From NCBI GenBank assembly GCA_018242645.1, contig JAFEBN010000012.1, positions 1 through 35,206 of the forward strand: 35,206 nt of DNA, in the 5' to 3' direction. Under the pieces are notes generated by a model, which was not told where the DNA came from, ran no database searches, and saw only the letters and a list, made by a program, of their open reading frames with translations. The position numbers and the translations under genes were made by a program. Of this stretch, positions 17,088 through 24,165 are shown piece by piece (within the stretch, counting starts at the first letter, position 1; the number at the start of each line of letters is the position of its first letter). The DNA is from Planctomycetota bacterium (GTDB lineage: Bacteria > Planctomycetota > Phycisphaerae > Phycisphaerales > UBA1924).

Positions 17088-17591
17088 ATGCCTGCAGACC
17101 CTTCCCACCCCCCTTCGAGCCCCGGTCAGCCCCTTGGCGATAGCTGGGATGGCTCCACGGTCAACGTCCTCATTGTGGACGATAACGAGCAGAATCTCGA
17201 GCTTCTGGAAGCCTACTTGGAAGACCTGTCCTGCGAGCTCCGGCTGGCCCGCGACGGCATGGAAGCTCTGGAGGCCGTCGGGGCCAAGCACCCCGACATC
17301 ATCCTGCTCGACGTCATGATGCCCCGAATGAGCGGTTTCCAGGTCTGCGCCAAGCTCAAGGGCGACGGTGCGACCAAGGACATCCCGATCGTGATGGTCA
17401 CGGCGCTGAACGAAGTCAGCGATGTCGAACGGGCGATCGAGTGCGGGGCCGATGACTTTTTGAGCAAGCCGGTCAACAAGCTGGAGCTGCTGACCCGCGT
17501 GAAGTCGCTGGTTCGGATCAGCAAGATGCAGGCGGAACTGCAGAAAACACTGTCGCAGCTCCGGGCATTCCGCGACAAGGGCGGGGCCTGA
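17088..17591 (+). CDS. Single-domain response regulator (CheY-like receiver)
   Basis: A 167-residue receiver-only protein. After a proline-rich N terminus (1-24) comes the receiver domain with the acidic pair D31-D32, the phosphoacceptor D75 in LLDVMMP, T105 in VTA and K127 in SKPVN. All the residues needed for phosphorylation are kept. The last 30 or so residues form a coiled-coil-like helix (QAELQKTLSQL) with no DNA-binding or enzymatic domain, as in PleD/CheY-type adaptors. No histidine kinase is nearby. ATG 17088 lacks a clear ribosome binding site, so the start is moderately sure. A 244-base gap upstream separates it from a divergent gene, and I see no gene in that gap. Confidence 0.9.
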   Translation: MPADPSHPPSSPGQPLGDSWDGSTVNVLIVDDNEQNLELLEAYLEDLSCELRLARDGMEALEAVGAKHPDIILLDVMMPRMSGFQVCAKLKGDGATKDIPIVMVTALNEVSDVERAIECGADDFLSKPVNKLELLTRVKSLVRISKMQAELQKTLSQLRAFRDKGGA

Positions 17592-17631
17592 CGGGGAATT
17601 CGGGCGACCGGCGCAGAATCACGCGGACCGA

Positions 17632-17660
17632 TTGCCCGGGTGAAGGCTTGCGCCTAGTAT
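17632..17660 (+). promoter_or_regulatory. Sigma70-like promoter upstream of rpsL
   Basis: TTGCCC (17632-17637) and TAGTAT (17655-17660) are spaced by 17 bases. Transcription would start near 17667, leaving a leader of about 50 bases before rpsL. The -10 is four of six and the -35 three of six to consensus. Confidence 0.5.
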
Positions 17661-17672
17661 TTCGGCCCTTGT

Positions 17673-17702
17673 CCGGGCGGTGTGCCCGGAGGGAATTACC
17701 CT
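17673..17702 (+). promoter_or_regulatory. Structured 5' leader of rpsL
   Basis: A 6-bp GC hairpin (17673-17678 with 17684-17689) is followed by a small AGGG/CCCT stem (17690-17702). The purine-rich GGAGGG at 17688-17693 lies inside this structured stretch. It is 22 bases from the ATG, too far for a usual binding site. The leader may control access to the rpsL start; this is inference. Confidence 0.35.
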
Positions 17703-17715
17703 GTCGGTAGTCACC

Positions 17716-18114
17716 ATGCCCACGATTAACCAGCTCGTCCGCCGTCCCCGTCGCAGCCCCGCGAACAAGTCGAAGGTTCGCGATCTGAACCTGTCGCCGA
17801 TGAAGCGCGGCGTGTGCCTCGTGGTGCGCACGATGACCCCCAAGAAGCCGAACTCGGCTCTCCGCAAGATCGCCCGCGTGCGCCTTTCCAACGGCCGCGA
17901 AGTGACGGCGTACATCGGCGGCGAAGGTCACAACCTGCAGGAACACTCGATCGTCCTCGTCCGCGGCGGGCGCGTCCGCGACCTGCCCGGCGTGCGCTAC
18001 CACGTCGTCCGCGGCAGCCTGGACTGCCTCGGCGTCGAGAACCGGAAGCAGAGCCGTTCGAAGTACGGCGCCAAGCGCGCCAAGGGCGGCGCTCCGGCGG
18101 CCAAGAAGGGCTGA
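17716..18114 (+). CDS. rpsL: 30S ribosomal protein S12
   Basis: A 132-residue S12, part of the decoding site of the small ribosomal subunit. ATG 17716 gives the universal N terminus MPTINQLVR. Conserved blocks include [11 protein letters not shown] (K43 and K44 kept), [11 protein letters not shown] and [12 protein letters not shown], with the methylthiolation-site aspartate D89. At position 88, usually lysine, the codon CGC at 17977-17979 gives arginine. The C terminus carries an extra basic tail ([11 protein letters not shown]). It is followed by rpsG after 135 bases. The usual upstream rpoC and downstream fusA/tuf are absent. Confidence 0.98.
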   Translation: MPTINQLVRRPRRSPANKSKVRDLNLSPMKRGVCLVVRTMTPKKPNSALRKIARVRLSNGREVTAYIGGEGHNLQEHSIVLVRGGRVRDLPGVRYHVVRGSLDCLGVENRKQSRSKYGAKRAKGGAPAAKKG

Positions 18115-18127
18115 TCCAAGACCTCAA

Positions 18128-18231
18128 GCGGCGAGTAATCGCCGCGCGTCGTGAGCCCACGATGCGCGAGCGGTGAAAAGTCCGGGGCAGCGTTGCACCG
18201 GAAACGCCGAGAACCTCAACTGCGAAGTTGA
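18128..18231 (+). promoter_or_regulatory. Structured rpsL-rpsG intercistronic region
   Basis: Three hairpins are visible. One is a 7-bp stem (18128-18134 with 18139-18145) with a GTAA loop. The second is a 10-bp stem with one G-U pair (18144-18153 with 18158-18167) and an AGCC loop; it overlaps the first by two bases. The third is a 6-bp stem (18216-18221 with 18226-18231) capped by a GCGA tetraloop, ending just before the rpsG binding site at 18234-18238. In E. coli, S7 binds the S12-S7 intercistronic RNA to repress translation. A similar role here is inferred. None of the hairpins has a T-run, so termination is unlikely. Confidence 0.5.
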
Positions 18232-18249
18232 AAGGGAGTTTCGAGTCCG

Positions 18250-18741
18250 ATGGGCAAGTTCACCAAATCCGATATTCAGCTCCGTCCCGATCCCCGTTTC
18301 GGCGACAAGGTTCTTTCCCGTTTCATCAACTGCGTGATGAAGCAGGGCAAGAAGTCGGTCGCCCAGCGCGTGGTGTACGACGCGATGGACGTGATCGAAG
18401 AGAAGCTCACCAAGGAAACCGCTCCCGAGAAGCCGGAGAACTCGCTGGCGCTCTTCCGGATGGCGATCGAGAACGTCAAGCCGTTTGTCGAAGTGCGCTC
18501 GAAGCGAATCGGCGGCGCCAACTACCAGGTGCCCATGCAGGTCAACCACAAGCGTCAGCAGTCGCTGGCGTTCCGCTGGATCATCGAAGCCTGCCGCTCC
18601 GAAAAGGGCCGCCCGATGGCCAACCGTCTCGCCGATGAGCTCTACGCAGCGGCGAAGAAGGAAGGCAAGGCCATGATGACGCGCGACCAGACGCACAAGA
18701 TGGCCGAAGCCAACCGCGCGTTCGCCCACTTCGCGAACTGA
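18250..18741 (+). CDS. rpsG: 30S ribosomal protein S7
   Basis: A 163-residue S7, the primary 16S rRNA-binding protein that organises the head of the 30S subunit. Visible family blocks are DPRFGD, NCVMKQGKK, an ALFRMAIENVKPFVEVRSKRIGG-type core and YQVP, followed by MANRLADEL. The stretch KTHKMAEANRAFAHF-like, at the C terminus, is also typical. GGGAG at 18234-18238 is the likely binding site. It is slightly longer than the usual 156 residues, with an acidic KETAPEKPE insert near residue 58. A terminator follows directly. Confidence 0.98.
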   Translation: MGKFTKSDIQLRPDPRFGDKVLSRFINCVMKQGKKSVAQRVVYDAMDVIEEKLTKETAPEKPENSLALFRMAIENVKPFVEVRSKRIGGANYQVPMQVNHKRQQSLAFRWIIEACRSEKGRPMANRLADELYAAAKKEGKAMMTRDQTHKMAEANRAFAHFAN

Positions 18742-18765
18742 CCAGAGTCCAACGACCGAAAACAG

Positions 18766-18793
18766 GCCCGCCCTCCGGCGGGCTTTTCTTTTT
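18766..18793 (+). terminator. Rho-independent terminator after rpsG
   Basis: A 7-bp stem GCCCGCC/GGCGGGC (18766-18772 with 18777-18783), with a CTCC loop, is followed by TTTTCTTTTT. It ends the rpsL-rpsG unit, so no elongation factor genes are cotranscribed. Confidence 0.92.
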
Positions 18794-18829
18794 GCCGATC
18801 TTGGCGAGCGTGCTCGCCGTACGAGGGCG

Positions 18830-20104
18830 ATGGCTGGATTCGCCGGGCGCGGCGCCCTCTTCCGCTGGCTGGTTGGCTGGGCCGCCCTCTTCACCCTCTT
18901 TTACACGGTTCATCTGCTTCTGTGGCTCCATAACGGCTTTGTCGTCTCGATGGAGCCGCTCGGCTGGCTGCTCAAGCCGATCGGGAACCTGGTGCACGTG
19001 CTCACATTTCCCGGGTGGCTGACGGCTCGGCTCCTCCTGCGATCCTGGGGCGAAAGCGACTTGCTGGCGTCGTTCGTCGCGTGCGCTGTCGGGGCACTCG
19101 TTCTCGTGCTTGTACTCGTCTGGCTGAGCAAGGTGCGGCGAGTGCTCGGCGGCTTTCCTACGCCACAGCAGCAACGGCAACGCGCCGAAAGAGGGATATT
19201 GGTTTCGCGCCGGAAACTCCTGGCTGACGGCCTGGTGCTCGGCACGGGAGTGGGAACGACGGCGGCGCTCGCCGACGCCGCCTGCTTTGCGCCCGAGCGG
19301 CTCCGCGTGACGCGGTACACGATTCCGATCGAGAACTTGCCGGAAGCGTTCGACGGGCTGCGCCTCGCACAGATCACCGACACGCATCTTGGCCCCCGCG
19401 TGCCCCGGGAGTTGATCGACGAGGCGATGCGGCTCGCGATCGGGCTCAAGCCGGATGTGTTCTTACTCACTGGCGATTACGTGCACTGCGGTCTCGAGTG
19501 GGTTACGCCGGCCGCCGGGCAGTTCGCCACGCTCGCGGAGACCGGCAAGCCCGTGCTCGGCGTTCTCGGCAATCACGACTGGTTCAACGACGGCCGCCTC
19601 ATGTCGCGCCGAATGTCGGAAGCCGGGGTGTGCATGATCGACAACGACCGGCGGTTTCTGAGCATGGGCAGGGGCGGCGTGTGCCGGATCGCGACAGCGC
19701 CGGAGGCATCTTGCATCTGCCTCGCCGGACTGGGCGACCTGCAGCAGCACTGCATCGACCCCGTCAAAGCACTGGCAAGAGTCGATCCGAGCATGCCGCG
19801 ACTCGTGCTCTCCCACAATCCCGACAGCGCGGAGGAGGCCGGAGTTTCCCTGCCTGGCTCGCCCCGAATCGACGTAATGATCAGCGGGCACACCCACGGA
19901 GGTCAGGTTCGGATCCCGGGGTTCGGAACCGGGACGGGGATGGTTTCGCGATTCGGGGACAAGTATGCCGCGGGTCTGGTGCGCGGCCCGGCGTGTCGCG
20001 TGCTGATCTCGCGTGGGGTCGGGATGTCTTTGGTGCCGTTCCGGTTCCTGGTTCCGCCGGAAGTCGTGGAGATCACGCTCAAGCGGACCGAACCCCGCGA
20101 CTGA
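18830..20104 (+). CDS. Membrane-anchored metallophosphoesterase (YkuE-like)
   Basis: A 424-residue protein. Two hydrophobic segments (about 12-34 and 78-99) precede SRRKLLADG at 126-134, which resembles a twin-arginine export motif but lies internally. The phosphoesterase domain starts near 175. Metal ligands are D184/H186 in TDTHLG, D216 in GDYVH, N248/H249 in GNHDW, then SHNP and GHTHGGQ. This motif set and spacing match YkuE-type phosphoesterases, which act outside the membrane; in B. subtilis YkuE is Tat-exported. The substrate is unknown, with lipid or nucleotide phosphates possible. It lies 11 bases upstream of the ThiF-like gene. Confidence 0.88.
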   Translation: MAGFAGRGALFRWLVGWAALFTLFYTVHLLLWLHNGFVVSMEPLGWLLKPIGNLVHVLTFPGWLTARLLLRSWGESDLLASFVACAVGALVLVLVLVWLSKVRRVLGGFPTPQQQRQRAERGILVSRRKLLADGLVLGTGVGTTAALADAACFAPERLRVTRYTIPIENLPEAFDGLRLAQITDTHLGPRVPRELIDEAMRLAIGLKPDVFLLTGDYVHCGLEWVTPAAGQFATLAETGKPVLGVLGNHDWFNDGRLMSRRMSEAGVCMIDNDRRFLSMGRGGVCRIATAPEASCICLAGLGDLQQHCIDPVKALARVDPSMPRLVLSHNPDSAEEAGVSLPGSPRIDVMISGHTHGGQVRIPGFGTGTGMVSRFGDKYAAGLVRGPACRVLISRGVGMSLVPFRFLVPPEVVEITLKRTEPRD

Positions 20105-20115
20105 TACTGTTCGAC

Positions 20116-21174
20116 GTGCCGGAACACCAGCCATTCGAGCGCTACTCGCGGCAAATGATCCTGCCTGGAATCGGCGAGGCGGGCCAGCGTGCGATCGCCG
20201 CGGCGCACGTCGCGGTGGTCGGCTGCGGGGCGCTGGGCTGCGGCGTGCTCGACCAGCTCGCTCGCGCGGGCGTCGGCACGCTCACGGTGATCGATCGCGA
20301 TGTGATCGAATGGAGCAATCTGCAACGACAGACGCTCTTTGACCAGGCGGACGCCGAAGCGGGCACGCCGAAGGCGATCGCGTCGGCCAAGCGTATCGCC
20401 TCAATCAACTCGAATATCCGCGTCGTGCCGCTTGTGTCCGATCTCACCCCCGAGAACGCCGAAGCGTTGCTGTGGCATGCCGCAACGCCGACGGTTCTGC
20501 TCGACGGCACGGACAATTTGCACACGCGATATCTGCTCAACGACATCGCGGTCAAGCAGGGCATTCCGCTCGTGTACGGAGGCGTGATCGCCCGGCGCGG
20601 CATGCAGATGACGATCCGACCCGGCAGCACACCGTGCCTGCGCTGCGTGTTTCCCGAGCCCGGCGACAACGCCGAGCTTGAGACGTGCGAAACCGCCGGC
20701 GTGCTGGGTGCAGCGGTTGGGATCGTCACGTCCTTGCAAGCCGCCGCCGTGATCGACCTCCTCGTGGGTTGGCAGCCGGATCGCCCGGCGACGCTCACGG
20801 AATTTGATCTGGAGACGGGCCGGTTCCGCACAATCGGCTTGAGCGCGTTGGCAGCGCCCGAGCAACGCGCCGGCTGCATCTGCTGCGGTCAACAGCGGTA
20901 TGAGTTCCTTTCCGGCCTGCGGTCTCGCGGCACGGTCACGCTTTGCGGCCGGGGTGCGTTCCAGATTCCCGCTCGGGAGTCGCGCATCGACCTGGGCGTC
21001 CTTGCCGGGAATGTTGCTCGTGTTGCACCGGTGCGGGCAAACGAGTTTTTCGTGCGCATCACACCCCGCAACGGGGTGGAATTGACGGTGTTCGCGGATG
21101 CCCGGGCCGTGATCCGCGGGGTTGCGAACGAAGGCGAAGCTCGAGCGTTGTACGATCGCTTTGTCGGAGCCTGA
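20116..21174 (+). CDS. ThiF/MoeB/HesA-family adenylyltransferase
   Basis: A 352-residue E1-like enzyme. Start GTG 20116 (MPEHQPFERYSRQ) is chosen because it lies 11 bases after the upstream stop and gives the normal N terminus. The family opening YSRQMILPGIG is followed by the nucleotide-binding GCGALG (37-42) and the adenylation-site aspartates in LLDGTDN (130, 133). Zinc cysteines are C174/C177, with the partner pair in GCICCG, and the conserved cysteine C191 lies before TAGVLG. Relatives adenylate the C-terminal glycine of ThiS or MoaD for sulfur transfer in thiamine or molybdopterin synthesis. No sulfur carrier gene is nearby. The C-terminal domain (TLCGRGAFQI to ALYDRFVG) is typical of the longer ThiF forms. 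Confidence 0.88.
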   Translation: MPEHQPFERYSRQMILPGIGEAGQRAIAAAHVAVVGCGALGCGVLDQLARAGVGTLTVIDRDVIEWSNLQRQTLFDQADAEAGTPKAIASAKRIASINSNIRVVPLVSDLTPENAEALLWHAATPTVLLDGTDNLHTRYLLNDIAVKQGIPLVYGGVIARRGMQMTIRPGSTPCLRCVFPEPGDNAELETCETAGVLGAAVGIVTSLQAAAVIDLLVGWQPDRPATLTEFDLETGRFRTIGLSALAAPEQRAGCICCGQQRYEFLSGLRSRGTVTLCGRGAFQIPARESRIDLGVLAGNVARVAPVRANEFFVRITPRNGVELTVFADARAVIRGVANEGEARALYDRFVGA

Positions 21175-21190
21175 GAATAAGGAGCTTGCG

Positions 21191-21727
21191 ATGGGAAAGG
21201 TGTTCGAGCAGATCGTGACGGCGTCGCGCCGGGGACGGGGCCTTGCGGACAAGATGCTGGTCGGGGTCACTCCCCAGATCTTCGCGCGCAAGCCCCGGTT
21301 CGAGACGACCGCGGGCACAAAGGTGATCGACTGCAACCACCCCGCCTTTGTGTTCGGACATTTGTCGCTCTATCCGGCTCGGATCTACTCGCTTCTGGGC
21401 CTTGACGGCACGAGCGTCGCGGCGCCGGCGGAATACACCGACCTGTTCAAGGCCGGCGCCGAATGCAAAGACGACCCCGAAGGCCGTCTGTACCCAGCCA
21501 TGGACAAAGTCGTTGGCGTGTTCGGCAGGAACTACGACACCGCGCTGGATCGCCTTGCGACGCTCGATGATGCCCTGCTCTTCACGCCAACTCCGGACGA
21601 GCGATATCGCCAGTTCTTTCCCATGTCCGGCATCGCGGTGAACTTCATGCTCACCAGCCACCTGATGATGCACATGGGCCAGATCAGCACCTGGCGCAGG
21701 TGTTTCGGGCTTCCTTCGGCGATGTGA
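21191..21727 (+). CDS. DinB-like four-helix protein
   Basis: A 178-residue protein starting at ATG 21191 with AAGGAG at 21179-21184. It looks like the DinB/YfiT superfamily: a four-helix bundle with a histidine metal site, here likely H50, H57 and H157/H161 in SHLMMHMGQI. Members bind a divalent metal and include thiol S-transferases, but many have unknown roles. The sequence has DinB-like features but no exact family match that I can name. It follows the ThiF-like gene by 16 bases and is likely cotranscribed. It faces the LpoB-like gene tail to tail. Confidence 0.7.
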   Translation: MGKVFEQIVTASRRGRGLADKMLVGVTPQIFARKPRFETTAGTKVIDCNHPAFVFGHLSLYPARIYSLLGLDGTSVAAPAEYTDLFKAGAECKDDPEGRLYPAMDKVVGVFGRNYDTALDRLATLDDALLFTPTPDERYRQFFPMSGIAVNFMLTSHLMMHMGQISTWRRCFGLPSAM

Positions 21728-21736
21728 GAAAACCGG

Positions 21737-22348
21737 CTACCGCCGCGCCACCTTCTTGACGTCCGCGGAGCCGATCCAGACCTTTTCGTTGCTCTGGATG
21801 TCGATCATCTCGAGGTTGATCTGGTAGTACTGCACGACCGTGCGCCGGTCGTTGCTCTCCTGCTTCACCTCGCCGATGCGACCGAGCATGATGTAGTCGG
21901 CACCGAGTTCCATCGCCTGTTTTTTGACGGTCTCCGGCATGTTCCATGCCTGACCCTGCTGCCGCTCGTCGCGGACCTCCGGACGCTGATCGCGATCCGC
22001 CACCACTCGGACGCGACCCGAGTTGATCAATTCCTCTTCGAAGCGCTTCGTCACCAGTTTCGTGTCGATGTAGTCGCTGGTCTCGTTTCGAACGGTGCCG
22101 ACAAACACGACCGGGCGGTTGCCACCATGGGCCTGGCGGAAGTTCTCCACCCACGGCCGCGAAAGGCAGTCGCCGATGAGTTTCTGGTAGGTCTGGCGGG
22201 CGTCGTCGTCCTGCCAGCGGTAGTTCACATCGACATTCTGGTCGGTGTCGACCCGCTGGACGTTCCAGTTTCCGTACGGGCCGCCGTTGCAGCCACCCAG
22301 CACGATCGCCGCGACGCCCGTCACACAGAACACCTTTCCGCCTGCCAT
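21737..22348 (-). CDS. LpoB-like outer-membrane lipoprotein
   Basis: A 203-residue lipoprotein with lipobox LGGC and lipidated cysteine C20. The domain (about 75-200) matches the LpoB/PF13036-type fold: VVFVGTVRNETSDYIDT, FEEELINSGRVRVVADRD, then GADYIMLGRIGEV and YYQINLEMIDIQSNEKVW. In E. coli, LpoB sits in the outer membrane and reaches through the wall to stimulate PBP1b. Only homology supports this role here. ATG 22348 has GAGAGGA upstream. It follows the COG3014-like gene by 85 bases. Confidence 0.85.
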   Translation of the reverse strand: MAGGKVFCVTGVAAIVLGGCNGGPYGNWNVQRVDTDQNVDVNYRWQDDDARQTYQKLIGDCLSRPWVENFRQAHGGNRPVVFVGTVRNETSDYIDTKLVTKRFEEELINSGRVRVVADRDQRPEVRDERQQGQAWNMPETVKKQAMELGADYIMLGRIGEVKQESNDRRTVVQYYQINLEMIDIQSNEKVWIGSADVKKVARR

Positions 22349-22402
22349 GGTTCCTCTCCCGCACGAGCCTGCGTGCTCACAAGTTTATACGCACTAACTT
22401 CC

Positions 22403-22416
22403 TTGAGGTTCCTCAA
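22403..22416. promoter_or_regulatory. Inverted repeat between the two envelope-lipoprotein genes
   Basis: TTGAGG/CCTCAA arms with a 2-base centre lie in the 85-base gap upstream of the LpoB-like gene. An AT-rich TATAAA on the minus strand lies about 20 bases closer to the gene. It could be an operator or part of a promoter, but no well-spaced -35/-10 pair is seen. Confidence 0.25.
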
Positions 22417-22433
22417 TCCGTCGCGTTGACCCT

Positions 22434-23849
22434 CTATTGGGCTGTGGTTTGCACGACCGTGGCCAACTGCCCTGCCGCGGGCCCTGGGGGGATCGAAACC
22501 TCCCGCCAGGTCGATGTCCCGAGGGGCACGTTGCCGACACCCAGATACACCGTCCGCACCCGGAAAGCCCCTGGCGGCAGCTTGGTGAGCCCCACAAACG
22601 CCTTGGCGGGCAGGAATTCCCAGTATCTGAGGTCGGCCCGTTCCGTGGCACCGAGCACCGCCAGGCCGATCAGCCCGCCAAGCGACCGAATAAGCCACTG
22701 CGTGTTGTTGTCCTGCTGGGTCTGAGCCACCACCTCGGACGCCCCCACCGTGGCGCCCGCCTTGACCAGATAGCGCACCATCGTGCGTTGATAGATCAGT
22801 GGCAACTCGCGCCGAAAGTTCTCTTCCGCAACCGAACCGATGTTCTCGACCAGTTCAAGCGGCCCGCCGTCACGCACAGTCCCCGATTGATCCTGCACCT
22901 CGATACGCGCCGCAACCACTCGGCTCCCCCGCTGCTTCATCCGCGGCAGTTCGAAGTACACCGGTAACGAGAAAATGGCCATCGGTCCGACGCGTTCGGC
23001 TTCCAGGTATGGCCCGCAGCCGGTGAGCGCGACCATCAGCACGTTGCCCGCCGAAGGATCGAGATCGCCCACGTTCGCGAAAGCGTTGCGGTTGACGTCC
23101 GGAAAGAGCTTGGGCTGCGCCTCCATCGCCTGCAACAGCCGCTTTCCCGCGACACGCTGGAATTCGCGATCGCCGGTTTTCATGAAGGTGATGGCCGCGA
23201 GATAGGTTCCCAGCGGGCTCTCGATGAACTCGCCTCCCGTGGGCGTCGCATACCGGGTCGCAACGCCGGCGCGTTCGGCCGCGGCGTACCCCTGCCCCGC
23301 CCGTTCTTTCAGCGCCTGCTCTTCGCGAAGGTATCGATCGCGCAGCAGATTGGATTTGTTGGCCATGCGACGCGCTTCGACCGTCGCGCCGCCATCAACC
23401 CGGCCCAGCTCGAGTTGGGCCATCAGCTTAAAGACGTTGACATAGATGTCTTCGTACGGGGGCGCAACGTACGGCACGACGGTGTCGTTGAGCAACCACT
23501 GGGCCGCTTGTTCGGAAGGCCGCAGCGCCCACTGGGCATCGATTCGCTGCTCCGCATCCTCGAGCACCCGGATCGTCGTGGGCATGTCGTTGATCGCAAG
23601 GCCGACGCCGCCCCGATCGAGCATCCAAAGCAGTTGGTTGCGGTCGCCGAAGGTTTCCTTGGATGCAGGTTCGTCGAGCGTCTTCGCGGCCGCAACAAAC
23701 TGCCCCGCCTCGTGCTCGCTTCGGAGCTGGCTCTGGAGGTTGTCAAAGGGCGATGCGCAGCCCGCGAGCAAGCAGGCGGCGCCGATCGCCCAAAGGCACA
23801 CCGGGATTCCGCGAGCGGCGATGCTTCCTAAATTGGTCGTTATGAACAC
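22434..23849 (-). CDS. COG3014-like lipoprotein of unknown function
   Basis: A 471-residue lipoprotein with start GTG 23849 tentatively chosen. An alternative GTG 48 bases in would also leave the signal peptide. The lipobox is LLAGC, with cysteine C31. The protein is mostly helical to about 200 and contains YEDIYVNVFKLMAQLELG and VEARRMANKSNLLRDRY. A later domain has GPMAIFSLPVYFELPRM. I recognise these as COG3014-like, a family of uncharacterised lipoproteins that often sits beside LpoB-like genes, as it does here. A role in envelope or wall assembly is inferred from context only. Its start overlaps the divergent MazG-like gene by 8 bases. Confidence 0.7.
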   Translation of the reverse strand: MFITTNLGSIAARGIPVCLWAIGAACLLAGCASPFDNLQSQLRSEHEAGQFVAAAKTLDEPASKETFGDRNQLLWMLDRGGVGLAINDMPTTIRVLEDAEQRIDAQWALRPSEQAAQWLLNDTVVPYVAPPYEDIYVNVFKLMAQLELGRVDGGATVEARRMANKSNLLRDRYLREEQALKERAGQGYAAAERAGVATRYATPTGGEFIESPLGTYLAAITFMKTGDREFQRVAGKRLLQAMEAQPKLFPDVNRNAFANVGDLDPSAGNVLMVALTGCGPYLEAERVGPMAIFSLPVYFELPRMKQRGSRVVAARIEVQDQSGTVRDGGPLELVENIGSVAEENFRRELPLIYQRTMVRYLVKAGATVGASEVVAQTQQDNNTQWLIRSLGGLIGLAVLGATERADLRYWEFLPAKAFVGLTKLPPGAFRVRTVYLGVGNVPLGTSTWREVSIPPGPAAGQLATVVQTTAQ

Positions 23850-24165
23850 ACCCAGTCACACTCCGCCGCTGACTCTCGTTGGCTTCCAGCAGCTGATTCG
23901 GGATCGATATTACGCGACCGACAGCAAGCGCGGCCCGGCGGCCACTTTCCTGCTGCTGACCGAGGAATTTGGCGAGCTGGCGACCGCGCTGCATGCCAAT
24001 CTTCCCGGAAAGACCCCGACGCCCGAGCAGCGGGCCAATCTGGAAGAGGAATTCGCCGACGTGCTGGCCTGGCTCGCGACCATCGCCAACATCACGGGCG
24101 TTGACTGGGAAAAATGCGTGCAGAAATACACCATCCCCGGTCTGGTCCAGGGCGTCAAGGACTGA
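23842..24165 (+). CDS. MazG-like nucleotide pyrophosphohydrolase
   Basis: A 107-residue single-domain protein. The MazG metal motif is seen as EEFGE (E41, E42, E45) followed by EEFAD (E70, D73). Members of this all-alpha NTP pyrophosphatase superfamily hydrolyse nucleoside triphosphates to monophosphates and often clean damaged or excess nucleotides. The short length fits the single-domain type rather than the two-domain E. coli MazG. Start ATG 23842 fits the family N terminus. Its 3' end overlaps the converging SpoIIE gene by 11 bases. Confidence 0.85.
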   Translation: MNTPSHTPPLTLVGFQQLIRDRYYATDSKRGPAATFLLLTEEFGELATALHANLPGKTPTPEQRANLEEEFADVLAWLATIANITGVDWEKCVQKYTIPGLVQGVKD

